Source of the DNA: Spirogloea muscicola
Taxonomy: Eukaryota; Streptophyta; Zygnematophyceae; Spirogloeales; Spirogloeaceae
Length of the DNA: 11,644 nucleotides
Reading direction: 5' to 3'
Assembly (NCBI GenBank): GCA_009602725.1
Contig: WELB01000018.1
Location: 892,196-903,839 of the forward strand
A program made the translations under genes and the position numbers. Within the stretch, counting starts at the first letter, position 1, and every line of letters begins with the position of its first letter. Positions 1 to 10,500 of the stretch are shown here, piece after piece. The notes beneath the pieces are model-generated. The model made no database searches, was not told the DNA's origin, and saw only the letters and a list, made by a program, of their open reading frames with translations.

Positions 1-52
1 GGCCGCCGGCAACTCACCCCCCGTCGCCGCGCCTCGGTGACGCACGGGCCAG

Positions 53-3000
53 GCATTGAGCCCGGAGGCCGCACCGCAGGCCGAGCGCGGCACAGGCGAC
101 GGCGCCGCCGCAAAGAGCCCAACGGCGGCTCCGTCTCCGCCGGAGGGCAGCGGCGGCGCGCCACCGTGGGCCGACGTGCTCCTCCCGTAAGCGCCACCGC
201 CGCCGCCGCCACCGCCGCCAGAGCTGCCCTCGGTTGCTGCCGGCCGGCAGCAGCTGCCGGGATGGGCCTCGTCGCAGGGCTGCCGGCAGCCTGATCGCGA
301 CATCGAAGGCGCTGCAGTGAACGTCCTGCTGGCATGACGCTTACGCTGACACTGATCTGCCGCTGACGCTGACGCTAACTCCGATGCCGTCAATGATGCT
401 GATGGCAACGTGGGCGCTCATGCGCCGCGGCACTGGCGCCGCAGCTTCCTCTTTCCGGCGCTCGGCGGCCTGCTGTTCGGCTACGACATCGGCGCCACGT
501 CCGGCGCCGTCGTGTCCATCAAGGTGTGCGCCGCAACCCGACCCGGCCATGTGGTGTCTAGGAGTAGTAATCTTACTACTTATGTTATGTTATGCGCTTT
601 TAGTGGTCATAAACTTACTACCATGGGGTCCTCTCTAGCCAAGATGGCCATACTTGCAAGCACTTGTAATTGTAATCTCTTAGTCTTCCTATATGCGAGT
701 TCTTGGTGGCCTCCACTGCCGCGTACGGTAAGTCTGCGCCTCTCGAAACCAGGCTGCACTTGAGAAAGCAAAACCCCAGCGGCCCCATTGCCGAGGACTC
801 CAGCTCGCCTCCTCGGCGGCGGCGTGCAGGACGCTGCCCACAGCGGCGTGGACTGGTGGAACCTCTCCCCACTCGCCACCGGCTTCGTGGCAAGTCCTCG
901 CCACCCGACACCCAGCCTCGACACCCAGCGACCCCTGCAAGCTGGCTCTTGCTGGCCGCCGCAAGCTGAGGAGCGGCCGACGCCCGTGCTTGCTGCCTCG
1001 TGCAGGTCAGCGGCTCGCTGGGGGGCGCGGTCGCGGGCTCCGCCCTGGCGTTTGTCGTCGCCGACCGCCTCGGTATACCGTCTCCACCGCTCGCGGCTCG
1101 CCACTTATCTCCGTTGGACTGTCAACCAGGGGCCTCCAACCTGCGCCCTTCACCTGTGTATCCGCCATAAAGGGAAAACTCAGACATCACAAGAGTCAAT
1201 TAAGGCCCTGGACCTTAGATCCTAAACTAGAGTTGCCCTTCTGCATCAGCTTTTGTGAAGCTCTCGCTTCTTTTGCCGCGTGGCAGGCCGGAGGCGGGAG
1301 CTCATCGTGGCGGCGGGGCTCTACCTCCTGGGAGCCGCCGTGATGGCCGGAGCTCCTACGCTGGAAACCCTTGTCGCCGGGCGATTTATCTACGGCTTTG
1401 GCATTGGCTTGGTGAGCCTCCGCGATTGACCTCCCGCCCCATCAGAGCGCATAAGATGAAGAGGACGAAGATGGAAAAGCAAGAAGAAAGCAAGAGCACG
1501 TAGTCCAGCGTGGCCAAGCTCAACTCCTAGACGCGCAATGTACTGCCACATGCATTGCGTGCTGAGGTCGCGGAGCCAGCCGGCGTACTGTGGTCGTGCA
1601 GATGCTTCCGCCTTGTCACTCACGCCGTTGCCCTGCCGCTCATGCAGGCGATGCACGCTGCACCCATGTACATTGCCGAGACCGCCCCCGCGAGCCTGCG
1701 AGGCTCCCTCATCTCCCTCAAGGAGGTCCTCATCGTCGTCGGCATTCTGGTACGCAGCAAACTCAGAATGCACGGTGACCACTTCGCTACACAGCCGCTC
1801 TAGCACAGCGAAGACCTGGGCAGGTTGTGATGAGACAGCAAGCTTAGGTGCATGGAAGGCAGCGCCTTGCTATGTCTGGGGCCTCCTGCAGGAGCCATGT
1901 GTAGAGGAGTGGGCCTCACATTCTGGAGTTCAGGTTCTCAGCCAGGGCTAATCAAACCTGCACAAGTGATAAGCACAAGTAATGCACAAGTAGTACTGAT
2001 TATCACTGCAATAAAGTCAGCATTGGTAGTTGCCAAATTAGCATTAGTGGTCACCAACACATGGCGAACCTTCAGTGGCAGCAAGTATTACTAATATTGG
2101 AGAATTTCTACTGTTATTCCCAGATAACAGAGGCCAGGGGCCGGCCAGATGTAGTCAACAAGTGCTTGTCTGCAGAGGTACAGGGTGCAGGTCTGACGGT
2201 GCTCCGACGCCGGGATTGCAGATGGGCTACCTGATCGGCGATGCCCAGATCGAGGCAGTCGGCGGCTGGCGAGTGATGTACGGCGCGAGTGCGCCCGTTG
2301 CGCTGCTCATGGCGGCGGGCATGCTGTGGCTGCCGCCCTCGCCGCGCTGGCTCTGCCTCTGCGCGTCCCAGGCTGCCGGTGAGGCTCACCCCACCAGCAA
2401 AGTGCACCTCCCTGCCCGCCAACGAGCAGGGCACGCGTCCATGCACTGCTTTACCGCACTCATACACTCAAGCTTGTCCAGTGAAAGAATCGTTGCAGAC
2501 ATAAGATTGTGGACGAATATTGTTCAACTCTTGTGATCAATTATTGCTTTGTGCTGCCTCGTAGGCAAGCAGTTGAGCGTGCAGGTTTACAGTTGTGCAT
2601 GTGCATTTCTTTGCAGATGCCAAGATAGTAGTTGAGCTCAAGTCTCGAGCCGAGGGCTCGCTGCGGAGGCTGAGGGGTCAGAAAGTGGAGGACAGCGAGG
2701 TCGCCCGTGAAATGGACGAGATTGTCACCGCCTGCCAGGTCTTGTCGAGGCCAAACCTCCCACAACATGAAGTCAGGCATGACATACTGTACACACTTGT
2801 CTTCTGGGCAGGTTGAGCCGCCTTGCGACTCACCCTCATCCTTACTCTCACCGTCACTCTCACCATCAAAACCTGAACATGCAATGGCTGAGTGGAATTT
2901 TTGAGTGCAGGATGTCGTGAGCGGTGCAGGGCCTGATCAAGGGGGATTCCAGGACTTGCTCCAAGGGGCGAGCCTGCAAGCGCTCATCATTGGTGGGGGG

Positions 3001-4875
3001 CTCGTCTTCTTCCAGCAGGTAGGCGTCAGCATGTGCTCTCGCTCGCTATGCTCACTTACTGTGATACCAAAGCTCCTTCATCTGGCTCTTAGTCGAGCCT
3101 CGATTCCTTCTATTAGCGTCTCCGCTTCATAGCCCGTCCCAGCTCGCTTTCTGTAGTGGGCCTTGTACCTCCTGGACAAGGCCTTTGTGGCACTGCACTT
3201 GGGCCATTCTGAAGATAACCTCAACTTGTTATTGGTCTGCCAGGTTACTGGTCAACCAAGCGTCCTCTACTATGCAACCAGCATTCTCAAGGTAGGACTT
3301 GGTCATTACCAGTGGGGCTTGACTGCTTGCTACTGTTACTCTTGTGCTAGCAGTTTTGAGCTCCAAACATTTCAGTGTGTTTTCCATAGTGGCAAAGACC
3401 TCAAAGAGGATGTATCAGGTTAAAGCTTGCTCTCAAGAGCTCCTATCTTAGTCCTGACATGCAAGTCAGCTTCTTGAGATAAGTGTCTGCTGACTCTCCA
3501 GGATGCAGGCTTTGCAGCAGCTACGGACGCAACTCGAATTGCTGTTTACCTCGGGACGTTCAAGGTCTGCACCACAGAGTTGCCAGGGCACAGGTCTCAC
3601 TTGTAGTCCACTGCACTGCAGGTTCATGCAACTGGACCTCGTTTTGTTCACTGCTGCAAATGTTGCTGCTGCTGCCCAATGCTGGTCAGGACGTGGTCCA
3701 GACTCCTCACGGAAGGAGGCAAATGTTACAGATGCAGCTCGTTTGAGGGGCTTACTTGGAAGCCAGGATCAAGTACACATCACACTTGCCGGTGATGATG
3801 ACCTTGTTTGACTGCCAGTTGGCAATGACAGCAGTCGCAGTCCTGACGGTCGACAAGTGGGGCCGAAGGCCGTTGCTTCTTGTCGGCATCAGTGGCATAG
3901 TGAGCGTCCCAGTGGCCTCAGAACCTCTTACCTGGGTTGACGGTGCAGACGCTGCACTGGTCCCGCCTACATTACCTTTGCCAAGGAGATATGATATAAG
4001 TTAAGACTCCACTTACACTGACTGTGACCCAGGATTGACATAGTTCCTCTGCCTTCGACAGGTTGTTAGCTTGGGCCTGCTCACTGCTTATTATTACTTT
4101 GGAGGAGGCGTGCCTGCTGCCAGTGTCATCGCCCTCCTGCTCTACGTGGGCAGCTACCAGGTCTGACTCAGGCATGGCTTTGAGTGCAAAGGGCTCGCCA
4201 CTCCAGGCCACTGGCAATGTTGCAGGCCTCCTTTGCTCCTCCAAGGTGATCCACTTATTAGGGGCTGTGTGTCAACAACTGAGGTCCTTACTTACTACTA
4301 CTACCATAACGACTGGATGCTCCTTCTCTTTTTGCTGGTATTCAATTCATGTGCTAAGGGGTGCTTGCAGATCTCATTTGGGCCAGTGAGCTGGCTGATG
4401 GTGAGCGAGGTCTTCCCACTGCGGGTAAGAGGGCGCGCCCAGAGCCTCGCCACCTTGATCAACTTTGCCTCCAATGGCCTCGTCGTGTTTGCCATCCCGC
4501 CAGTGCAGGTACGCAGCAGGGACAATTATTGTAGTCAATTGTATTGCAGACCTTCTATATACGTATACGGCTAGATAGGCTCGGACTTGCAACTCTGCTC
4601 GGACTTGCAACTCTGCAGCAGCACACAGCTGGCGATGAAGAGCAATGTATGTAGTGATATATTGGTATCCCGAGCTGCTCCAGTCAACCGGATTCTGGTG
4701 TTGCGCGCATAAGCAATACTTGTGGTGGGACCCCATGCAGGAAAATGTTGGTCAGAGCGGGACATTTTTCCTCTTTGGGCTGATTGCAATTGCCTCCCTG
4801 GCTTTTGTGTACTTGAAAGTGCCTGAGACCAAGGGCTTGAGTCTAGAGGAGATTGAAGCTAAGCTCGTTGAGTAG
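53..4875 (+). CDS. Plastid-type MFS sugar transporter (D-xylose-proton symporter-like / pSuT family), 5' partial
   Basis: Exons: ~53-186, 445-523, 830-889, 1006-1072, 1287-1411, 1648-1749, 2222-2378, 2617-2738, 2911-3018, 3244-3291, 3502-3564, 3819-3899, 4062-4160, 4371-4508, 4741-4875 (TAG). All phases agree, giving about 505 visible residues. Sugar-porter signatures appear in order: FLFPALGGLLFGYDIGATSG (TM1), DRLGRRRE (loop 2-3), GRFIYGFGIGL, PMYIAETAPASLRG, PPSPRWL, QQVTGQPSVLYYA, DKWGRRPLLL, VSEVFPLRVRGRAQS and the C-terminal PETKGLSLEEIEAKL. The order and spacing match the Arabidopsis plastid-envelope member At5g59250 (pSuT) closely from memory, so a 12-helix sugar/H+ carrier of the plastid envelope is likely; substrate and direction are inferred. 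No in-frame ATG precedes the first visible exon. Frame 2 has a TGA at 38-40 and acceptor-like AGs at 51-52 and 78-79, so the start and any transit peptide lie left of the window. Intron 3 appears to be GC-AG. Confidence 0.94.
890..1005 (+). other. Non-canonical GC-AG intron (transporter intron 3)
   Basis: The exon ends in GGC TTC GTG and is followed by gcaagt; the acceptor is tgcag before GTC AGC GGC. Splicing here gives TGFV|VSGSL, the exact spacing of the plant homologue (LGLVVSGSL). The only nearby GT donor (gtggca at 887) would delete one conserved Val and matches the consensus poorly. Confidence 0.75.
1961..1991 (+). repeat. Three short CACAAGT repeats in transporter intron 6
   Basis: CACAAGT occurs at 1961-1967, 1974-1980 and 1985-1991 with similar flanks (AAGCACAAGT, ATGCACAAGT). 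The repeats lie inside the longest transporter intron (1750-2221). They are probably simple degenerate intronic sequence; no function is evident. Confidence 0.45.
4579..4614 (+). repeat. Perfect 18-bp tandem duplication in transporter intron 14
   Basis: GCTCGGACTTGCAACTCT occurs at 4579-4596 and again, identically and directly adjacent, at 4597-4614. It lies within the last intron (4509-4740) and so does not affect the protein. It looks like a recent slippage duplication. Confidence 0.9.
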
Positions 4876-4954
4876 CCTGACGTTCATGTCTCGGTCCCCC
4901 AAGAGATGTGCAGCATCGAGACCACCATCAGGAAAGGTAGCCCGCAGCCATGTA

Positions 4955-4976
4955 CAGCATAGTCAGCATAGTCAGC
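4955..4976 (+). repeat. 9-bp tandem repeat in 3' region
   Basis: CAGCATAGT is repeated at 4955-4963 and 4964-4972, followed by a partial third copy (CAGC). It lies about 80 bp after the transporter stop codon, in the presumed 3' UTR. Confidence 0.8.
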
Positions 4977-5058
4977 CCAATCCAGTTCATTGCATTGCAA
5001 CAGTAGCATACAGCCAGGCCTGCGCAAGTGGCAGCTGGTCATGCAGCTCGTTCCATGT

Positions 5059-5063
5059 TGTAA
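5059..5063 (+). terminator. Putative green-algal poly(A) signal TGTAA
   Basis: TGTAA lies 184 nt after the transporter stop codon. UGUAA is the usual polyadenylation signal of chlorophyte nuclear genes and typically sits 10-20 nt before the cleavage site. A pentamer can occur by chance, so support is positional only. Confidence 0.5.
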
Positions 5064-5197
5064 CAAACAAGAGGTTCAGCCCGACCCGCTACAATACATA
5101 GCCGACACTTCAGCATTATTTCGAATCAGGCATCTAAATGCAGGCTATCGTAGGACAACCGTCAAATATTCAGCAGTAGTACTTACGAGCATCATCC

Positions 5198-5242
5198 AGG
5201 TGGGGCATATTGAGCACAATCAAGGTGGGGCATCTTGAGCAC
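5198..5242 (+). repeat. 20-bp imperfect direct repeat in intergenic region
   Basis: AGGTGGGGCATATTGAGCAC (5198-5217) and AGGTGGGGCATCTTGAGCAC (5223-5242) differ at one base and are offset by 25 bp. They lie between the convergent genes. Function is unknown. Confidence 0.85.
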
Positions 5243-5659
5243 CAAACAGGCTTCAGTAAGAATTCCTAACAGATTAAATAGAGCACCCTTGACAGCAAAC
5301 ACGCTAGAGCTTGCTTTCTGGAGAAAAGAGTGACAAGCTACATATGTATCCTAGTCATAGACTATGATACAACGGGTGCTAAACCAGCTTGTCTGCTTGG
5401 CTGCTGGCTCATGGAAGAGCTTGCAAGTGGCCTGCTCGCGGGCTCACTAACAGTTGACCAGGGCGGTCGCATTTGGAGACCATGTCTGCCCGCAGGCAAG
5501 AAGCCCATCTTGTGGACATCTGCCCGGTCTGCAGGCGAAGGGCCACTAGCGAGGCTGACTGTGCACTTCTCGCTCTAGGCCTGAATCCTTGTGCCAGGTG
5601 GGGGACGCAGGCGCAGAACCCACAACTCAAGGACTTCATGTCTAAATCCCTCTACTAGC

Positions 5660-7576
5660 CTAAGGCGGAAATGGGTGGAAGAGCTTGTGGACCTCGTCGG
5701 CGCGGGGGTAGGTGCCACCTCCTGCCGCCGCCGGACTTAGCGGCGGCGGCGAGAGCTTGAGCACAGTCTCTGGCGGGATTCTGCCAGACACGGCAGCCGG
5801 GTGGAGGATCTGCGCGAGCACCTCGATGCCGTCGACGAGCCGCGGGCCGGGGCGGCTGAAGAAGACATGGTCCACGATGTATACCTCGCCAGTGCGCACA
5901 GCCGGCAGCGACCAGAACCCTGGGAGGCCTGCCAGGACCTCGACCTGCGAACAACAGCACGGGGGGCATAGCGACTGTCACCAGTTGCCATAGCACCATC
6001 TATGGCAGAGGCATCCATCCCTTTGGCGCAGTGGCTTTCGACAAAGCTGATTTGTGTCCTGCTTGTTAAGGTTAAGGGTTGTCAAGCTCAACTATGGAGT
6101 CTTGAAACTTCGAGCTATGACCATAGGGCTTAGAGTGTGCACGGCAGGTACACTGCTCTTCAAGGTGCTGACCTCAGTGAGAGTCCGGTTGGGCGAGGAA
6201 GAGCAGGGGCTGAGGACAAGGACATCAGGCGCGGCCGCGAGGACGCGCTCCCACGCGATGCGCTTGGCGGGCGCGCCTGGCTCGTGCAGGCAGTCCTCGC
6301 CGCCAGCCATGGACTTCACCTCACTCAGCCAGTGGCCGCCAAGCGCGAGCGGCACGAGGCCCTCGAGCGACGCAACGCGCCGCCGGCCTCGGCCAGCCAC
6401 TGCCGTTGCCACGCCCCGCAGCCGCGCACGCAGACCATCTACAAGCCGCTGCGCCAGCGGCTGGCTCACGGCCGCCTCGCCGACCTGCAAGATGGCTGCC
6501 AGCACCTCTGACAGCTGCGCAGTGCAACGCAGCAAGGATTGAGAAGCCCGCAAACAACCGCCATAAGAGAATGAATCGAGCCGCAGTGCGCAGTGTGCAG
6601 GGGCGGCACTGGAACCAGTGGTCAGCACCTCCATGCACGCGCACGTAGCTCAACCGTGCAGTGGCGGCCCCAAGACCAGACAAGCTCACCGTGCGGGGCC
6701 GCAGCACAACGATCTTGAGGCTGGGCGACCCAAGTAGGCCAGCGGCAGCGAGGGCGCGGCCCACCTCGCTTTTGCTGGCATCACACCGCTCGCATGAGTC
6801 CTGGCAGCGCACAGATGAAGGAAACAGCCTCTGGTAAGAGGGGCCGAGCAGTGCTGCTTGGTCCCAGCGGCCAGCATTTTCACGCAGAGAGGCCTGGCGA
6901 AAAGGCTGGCGGAGAGGACCTGCGTGAACACAAGGTCCGGCTTGGCGCGGCGCAGCCAGTCAGTGTCCACCTCGAACGGGCTCTCCCCGCTCTCCTCGAG
7001 CCGCCGCATCTGCACACGCGCGCTCGCTGAGAGCCTCAGCAGGGCAACCACGTCCCACAGTACCGGCCCAAGGCTGCCCAGCAGCGGCGGCCAGAGCTCG
7101 CCAAGAATGAAGCTTCACCGCGGCCTCGACGTCAGCGCTGGACATCTTGGCGGCATCCACCTTACTCCGGCTAACCTGCAGACAGCCAAGGCCGCATCAG
7201 CAGGACTATCGGAGCAATCATTGGTGCTCCTTACGACAGCAGCAAGGACAGGCCCTGCCCATCTGATGCCAAGGAGGAGGGCGGGGCACGTACAACGTGT
7301 CGCCCACGGCCGACGTCTGCGGGGTAATTGCATAAGCCTGAGATGCCGATCAACCGGTCGCCCACGCCTGCGGCACCAGAGCCGAGCAGAAACACGACGG
7401 AGGGATGAGCTCAACGACCAACGCTGAGCTTTAAGTGGAAGCACAGGCGAGCGCACAGGCGAGAGCTGAACTCCTCTGGCAGTGGCAGGGCGTGAGCGGC
7501 TCAGTGGCGGCGGCAGCGGTGACACACCAAGCTTGGCGAGGATCTCGGTAGCGGCGGGCAAGAACGAGACGATGCG
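5660..7576 (-). other. BtuF-like cobalamin/corrinoid-binding domain (helical-backbone substrate-binding protein family)
   Basis: It is spread over the end of exon 9 and exons 10-15, about 335 residues. Visible motifs: [20 protein letters not shown] (812-831), GISGLCNYP (835-843), [47 protein letters not shown] (902-909), [81 protein letters not shown] and [20 protein letters not shown] before the tail. This matches the signal-peptide-free BtuF relatives of bacteria, which bind corrinoids. The usual SHECDYP motif reads SGLCNYP here: His-Glu is replaced by Gly-Leu and Asp by Asn, while Cys840 stays. As an internal domain it cannot be a periplasmic ABC-importer subunit; binding or delivering a corrinoid inside the cell is inferred. 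A separate gene starting at an internal Met (e.g. in [10 protein letters not shown]) is the alternative. Confidence 0.88.
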
Positions 7577-10500
7577 CAGCGGCGGCGGCGGCTGCAGCAG
7601 CAACATGCGGGCGCCGCCACCGCCGCCTCCCGTCGCCGCTGCTGCCGCCGCCGCTGCCGCTTNTGAACCCCGAGCGGCTCCGCTGCCGCTACGCCATGGT
7701 GTAGGCCGGTTCCTGTCGCCGCTGTCGCTGCCCGAAGTCGGCGACGGGAACTCCGGCGGCGACGCCAGTGAGTCCTCATCTGCAGCCGCTGGCCGCCCGC
7801 TGCGCCGCACCCCCGCAGCGAGTGGTCGCTCGACACTGCTGCGCCGTTGCCGGCTCTTGCTGCTGCGCGGGCTCCCCCGCCCCCGGTCATCAACTCCACC
7901 GCCACCGCCGCTTGTGCTCGCTGGCGGCGCCGCAGGCCAGTACTCGGATGTCGACCGCCGCAGCACACGCACCTTGCTGACAAACTCCCCGCCACCACCG
8001 CCAACTCCGCCAGCGCCGCTCCGCCGCGTGCCGCTGCTGACGCGGGCCTCTGCTGATGCCCGCCGCCGGCCGCCAAGCCCGCCACCGCCACCACCGTCCT
8101 CATCCTCCCACTCTTCGCCGCCTCCACCGCCGCCAGAGACGGCATATGCAGACTCTGAGCGGTACAACGGAGGCGCGCGGCCCCAAGGATTGCGGCCCTC
8201 GGCAGCCATGGTGGCGGCGGCGGCTTCCGCAGAGCGGTGACGCCCTGCTCCCCCACCTCCCTCCTCCCACCATGCCTCCCTCTCTGCTCCGCCGCTTCCC
8301 TCCTCGGGCCGGACGTATCCTGGCTGCCAGCTGACCTCCCTCCTGAGCTTTGCCCGCCCGCCGCCGCCGCTGAGCTCTGTGACAACGACTGGCGGTGCCG
8401 GCAGGCCGTACGGCACAATGTCAGTCAGATGGTGCTGGTGGTGGTACAGGCCGTCGCCGCTGCCATCCTCTGCGCCGGAATTGGCCTCGGCGACAGCGGC
8501 AGCCGCCGCTGCACCCGCGGCTGCTGCCGCCACGGGCCCCGCCGCGTACACCGCTGATGCTGACGCCGCTGCCACGGCGGCTGCCTTGGACCCTTCGCGC
8601 CTGTGTGGGGCAAGAGAAAGCACAATAAGAGGATGGAGGGTGAGAGGTAAGAGGGGGGAGGGAGGTGGGGGCACGGAAGAGCAAGGAGAGCAGACGAGAG
8701 CCTTGCCAAACTTGATAAGATGCGGAGGCTGCGACGCTGCTGGCCACACCTGGCGCGATCGACGAAGGCGTGCGCAGCGGCGGTGTTGGACCCGAAGTGC
8801 ACGTGCACGTATGTCGCGAGCACGTTGAGCCGCACGTAGCCCTCAGGCTCGGGCGCTGCGCCTGGCAGCTGCCGCTGCACTGTGAACCTGCGGCATGGAG
8901 GGTAGTGGTAGCTCGCTTCAGCGGACGGCGCAGCCGACGTGAAAGATGGAACAAGGAGAGAGGGAGGAGAGGAAGGCAGTCAATTGATGGCGAGCGAAGC
9001 AGCAGTGACGTACGCGGTCGGCAGCGCTGCTAGCGAGGCCCCGCCGGCGCCGGCGACGACCTCGCTGAAGTGGAAGTACTGGCCGCGCAGCGACCCGTGC
9101 TTCTGTGGGAAGTGCTGGCAGTTCTCCTGCGGCACAACCTGCACACCCAAACGCGAGCGGCCCGCTGCCTGATCCCGTCAGTGGCCATGCCGCCGTCTTT
9201 CCCACTATCTCTCCTCCCTCCTCCCTCCCTCTGCTCCAGGCTCACCTCCCTCCCCACTCCCTCCCAAACCTCAAGAACAATCTGCCCAACCGATAGGCAA
9301 GGGGGGGGAAGGGGGGGGTGGAGGGAAGGAGGAGCGAGAGCAGGGAGACGAGAGTCCCACCGTCACATAGCCCATTTTCATTTGCGGCACCATCCGCGTC
9401 CAGAAGGGGAACACGCCGCACATCGGATACCGCTCCCCCTCACGCGTCTGCGGCCCACCGACGGCGCATCAGGACGGTTGCTTGGCCAGGCCGGCGCTGG
9501 CAGCATGCATCGCATGGTGCGCCCGAGCCGGAGGCAGGGGCAAGCGGGTGTGATAGAGAACGGAGGAGACATACAGGAGGGGTGGAGGGAGGAGGAAGCA
9601 GGGGGAAGGAGGGAATAGCATAGCAGGAAGGAGGGAGGAGGAGGTGGGATGAGAGGGGCAGAAGAGAGGGGTTGTCACTTGCCTGGATGCCCTGAGAGAG
9701 GTACATGAGGCCGCCGCACTCGCCATAGATGAGGCCGCCGGCGGCGGCAAACGCGCGAAGGCCGTACAGGGCGCGCGTGTTGCGCGACAGCGCGAGCGCG
9801 TGCAGCTCCGGGTAGCCGCCGCCGAGGTAGATGGCGTCCAGCCGCGGCGGCAGACCTGGGCCGTCGACCAGCGAGAAGAAGACGAGCTCTGCTCCCGCAT
9901 CTGCGGCGTCCAGTGGCGCGGCCGCAGCATGGCTCTGAGCTGCTGTCTGGAACTAGCAGGAGAGGCGGTGGCTCGCTGACGCAGAAGGCAATCTGAGGAG
10001 GGTGAGAGGGAGGAGGGAGGGAAGAGAAGGTGGAACTAAGGTGGCGTTAGGAAGCAGAGCAGGAGGAGAGGTGCAAAGGTAGAGTACGGGGGAGCGAGGA
10101 GGGAAGGAGGGGGGAAGGAGGAGAAGGGAAGGGGCACCATGGAGGAGGGCAAGGTTCTCGTGGTAGTAGAAACAGAAGGCGGCGTCCTGCGCGACGCCGA
10201 TGCGAACCGCCTTGCCAGGCGTGCGCGGTATGCCCGCATCGATGCCGCCGACCTCGCCAAATGGTGGCGGCTGCGGCGGCGGCGGCGGCTCGAGCTGGGC
10301 GGCGAGCTGCAGGATCGCGTCGAGGTCGAGGTGCGCCTCCACGAGGTCAGAGAGGCGGGCGATGTAGTCCGCCGGCACTATGGGCTCGCCAGGCATCGCC
10401 AGCCCGAGGTGCCGCTCGGGCAGCGTCGCGGCCTCCGACTTAGGTACGCCGCCGAGCACCGTCGCGCCGACCTCGGCAGCCTCCACAGCCTCCTGCAGCC

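Larger units (their letters stand above)
4876..5659. other. Convergent intergenic region / two 3' UTRs
   Basis: This is 784 bp between the stop codons of the transporter (+) and the CobB-BtuF gene (-). Reading frames here are short and show no recognisable protein motif. The region holds a TGTAA motif for the + gene, a 9-bp tandem repeat and a 20-bp imperfect direct repeat. On the - strand I found no TGTAA (TTACA on +), so the poly(A) site of the fusion gene is not identified. Confidence 0.7.

Noticed and set aside
11-20. GTGAGT-like donor on the - strand at the left edge (AACTCACC on +)
   Set aside because: No supporting - strand exon or protein similarity is visible, while the + strand here fits the transporter exon.
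356-444. Extension of the TM1 exon leftward (an Ala/Asp-rich frame)
   Set aside because: It has no ATG and a stop at 353. The only AG acceptor in this stretch is at 443-444, and it joins perfectly to the exon ending at 186.
384-638. + strand frame starting MPSMMLMATWALMRR, transit-peptide-like
   Set aside because: It crosses the conserved TM1 exon in the wrong frame and runs into the intron. Splicing 186 to 445 gives the family-like LLPFLFPALGG instead.
7482-8240. Long + strand open frame (252 codons) rich in Pro and Ala
   Set aside because: It is the antisense of the fusion linker. It is open only because of GC-rich triplet repeats, and its sequence is low-complexity with no domain.
7501-8418. 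Second long - strand open frame (305 codons) over the linker
   Set aside because: It overlaps exon 9 in another frame, lacks the [13 protein letters not shown] motif in frame and does not join the CobB or BtuF exons.
9953-9983. Earlier acceptor for CobB exon 5 (giving [20 protein letters not shown])
   Set aside because: It would insert Ala-rich residues or break phase. The acceptor at 9901 gives [15 protein letters not shown], matching family spacing exactly.
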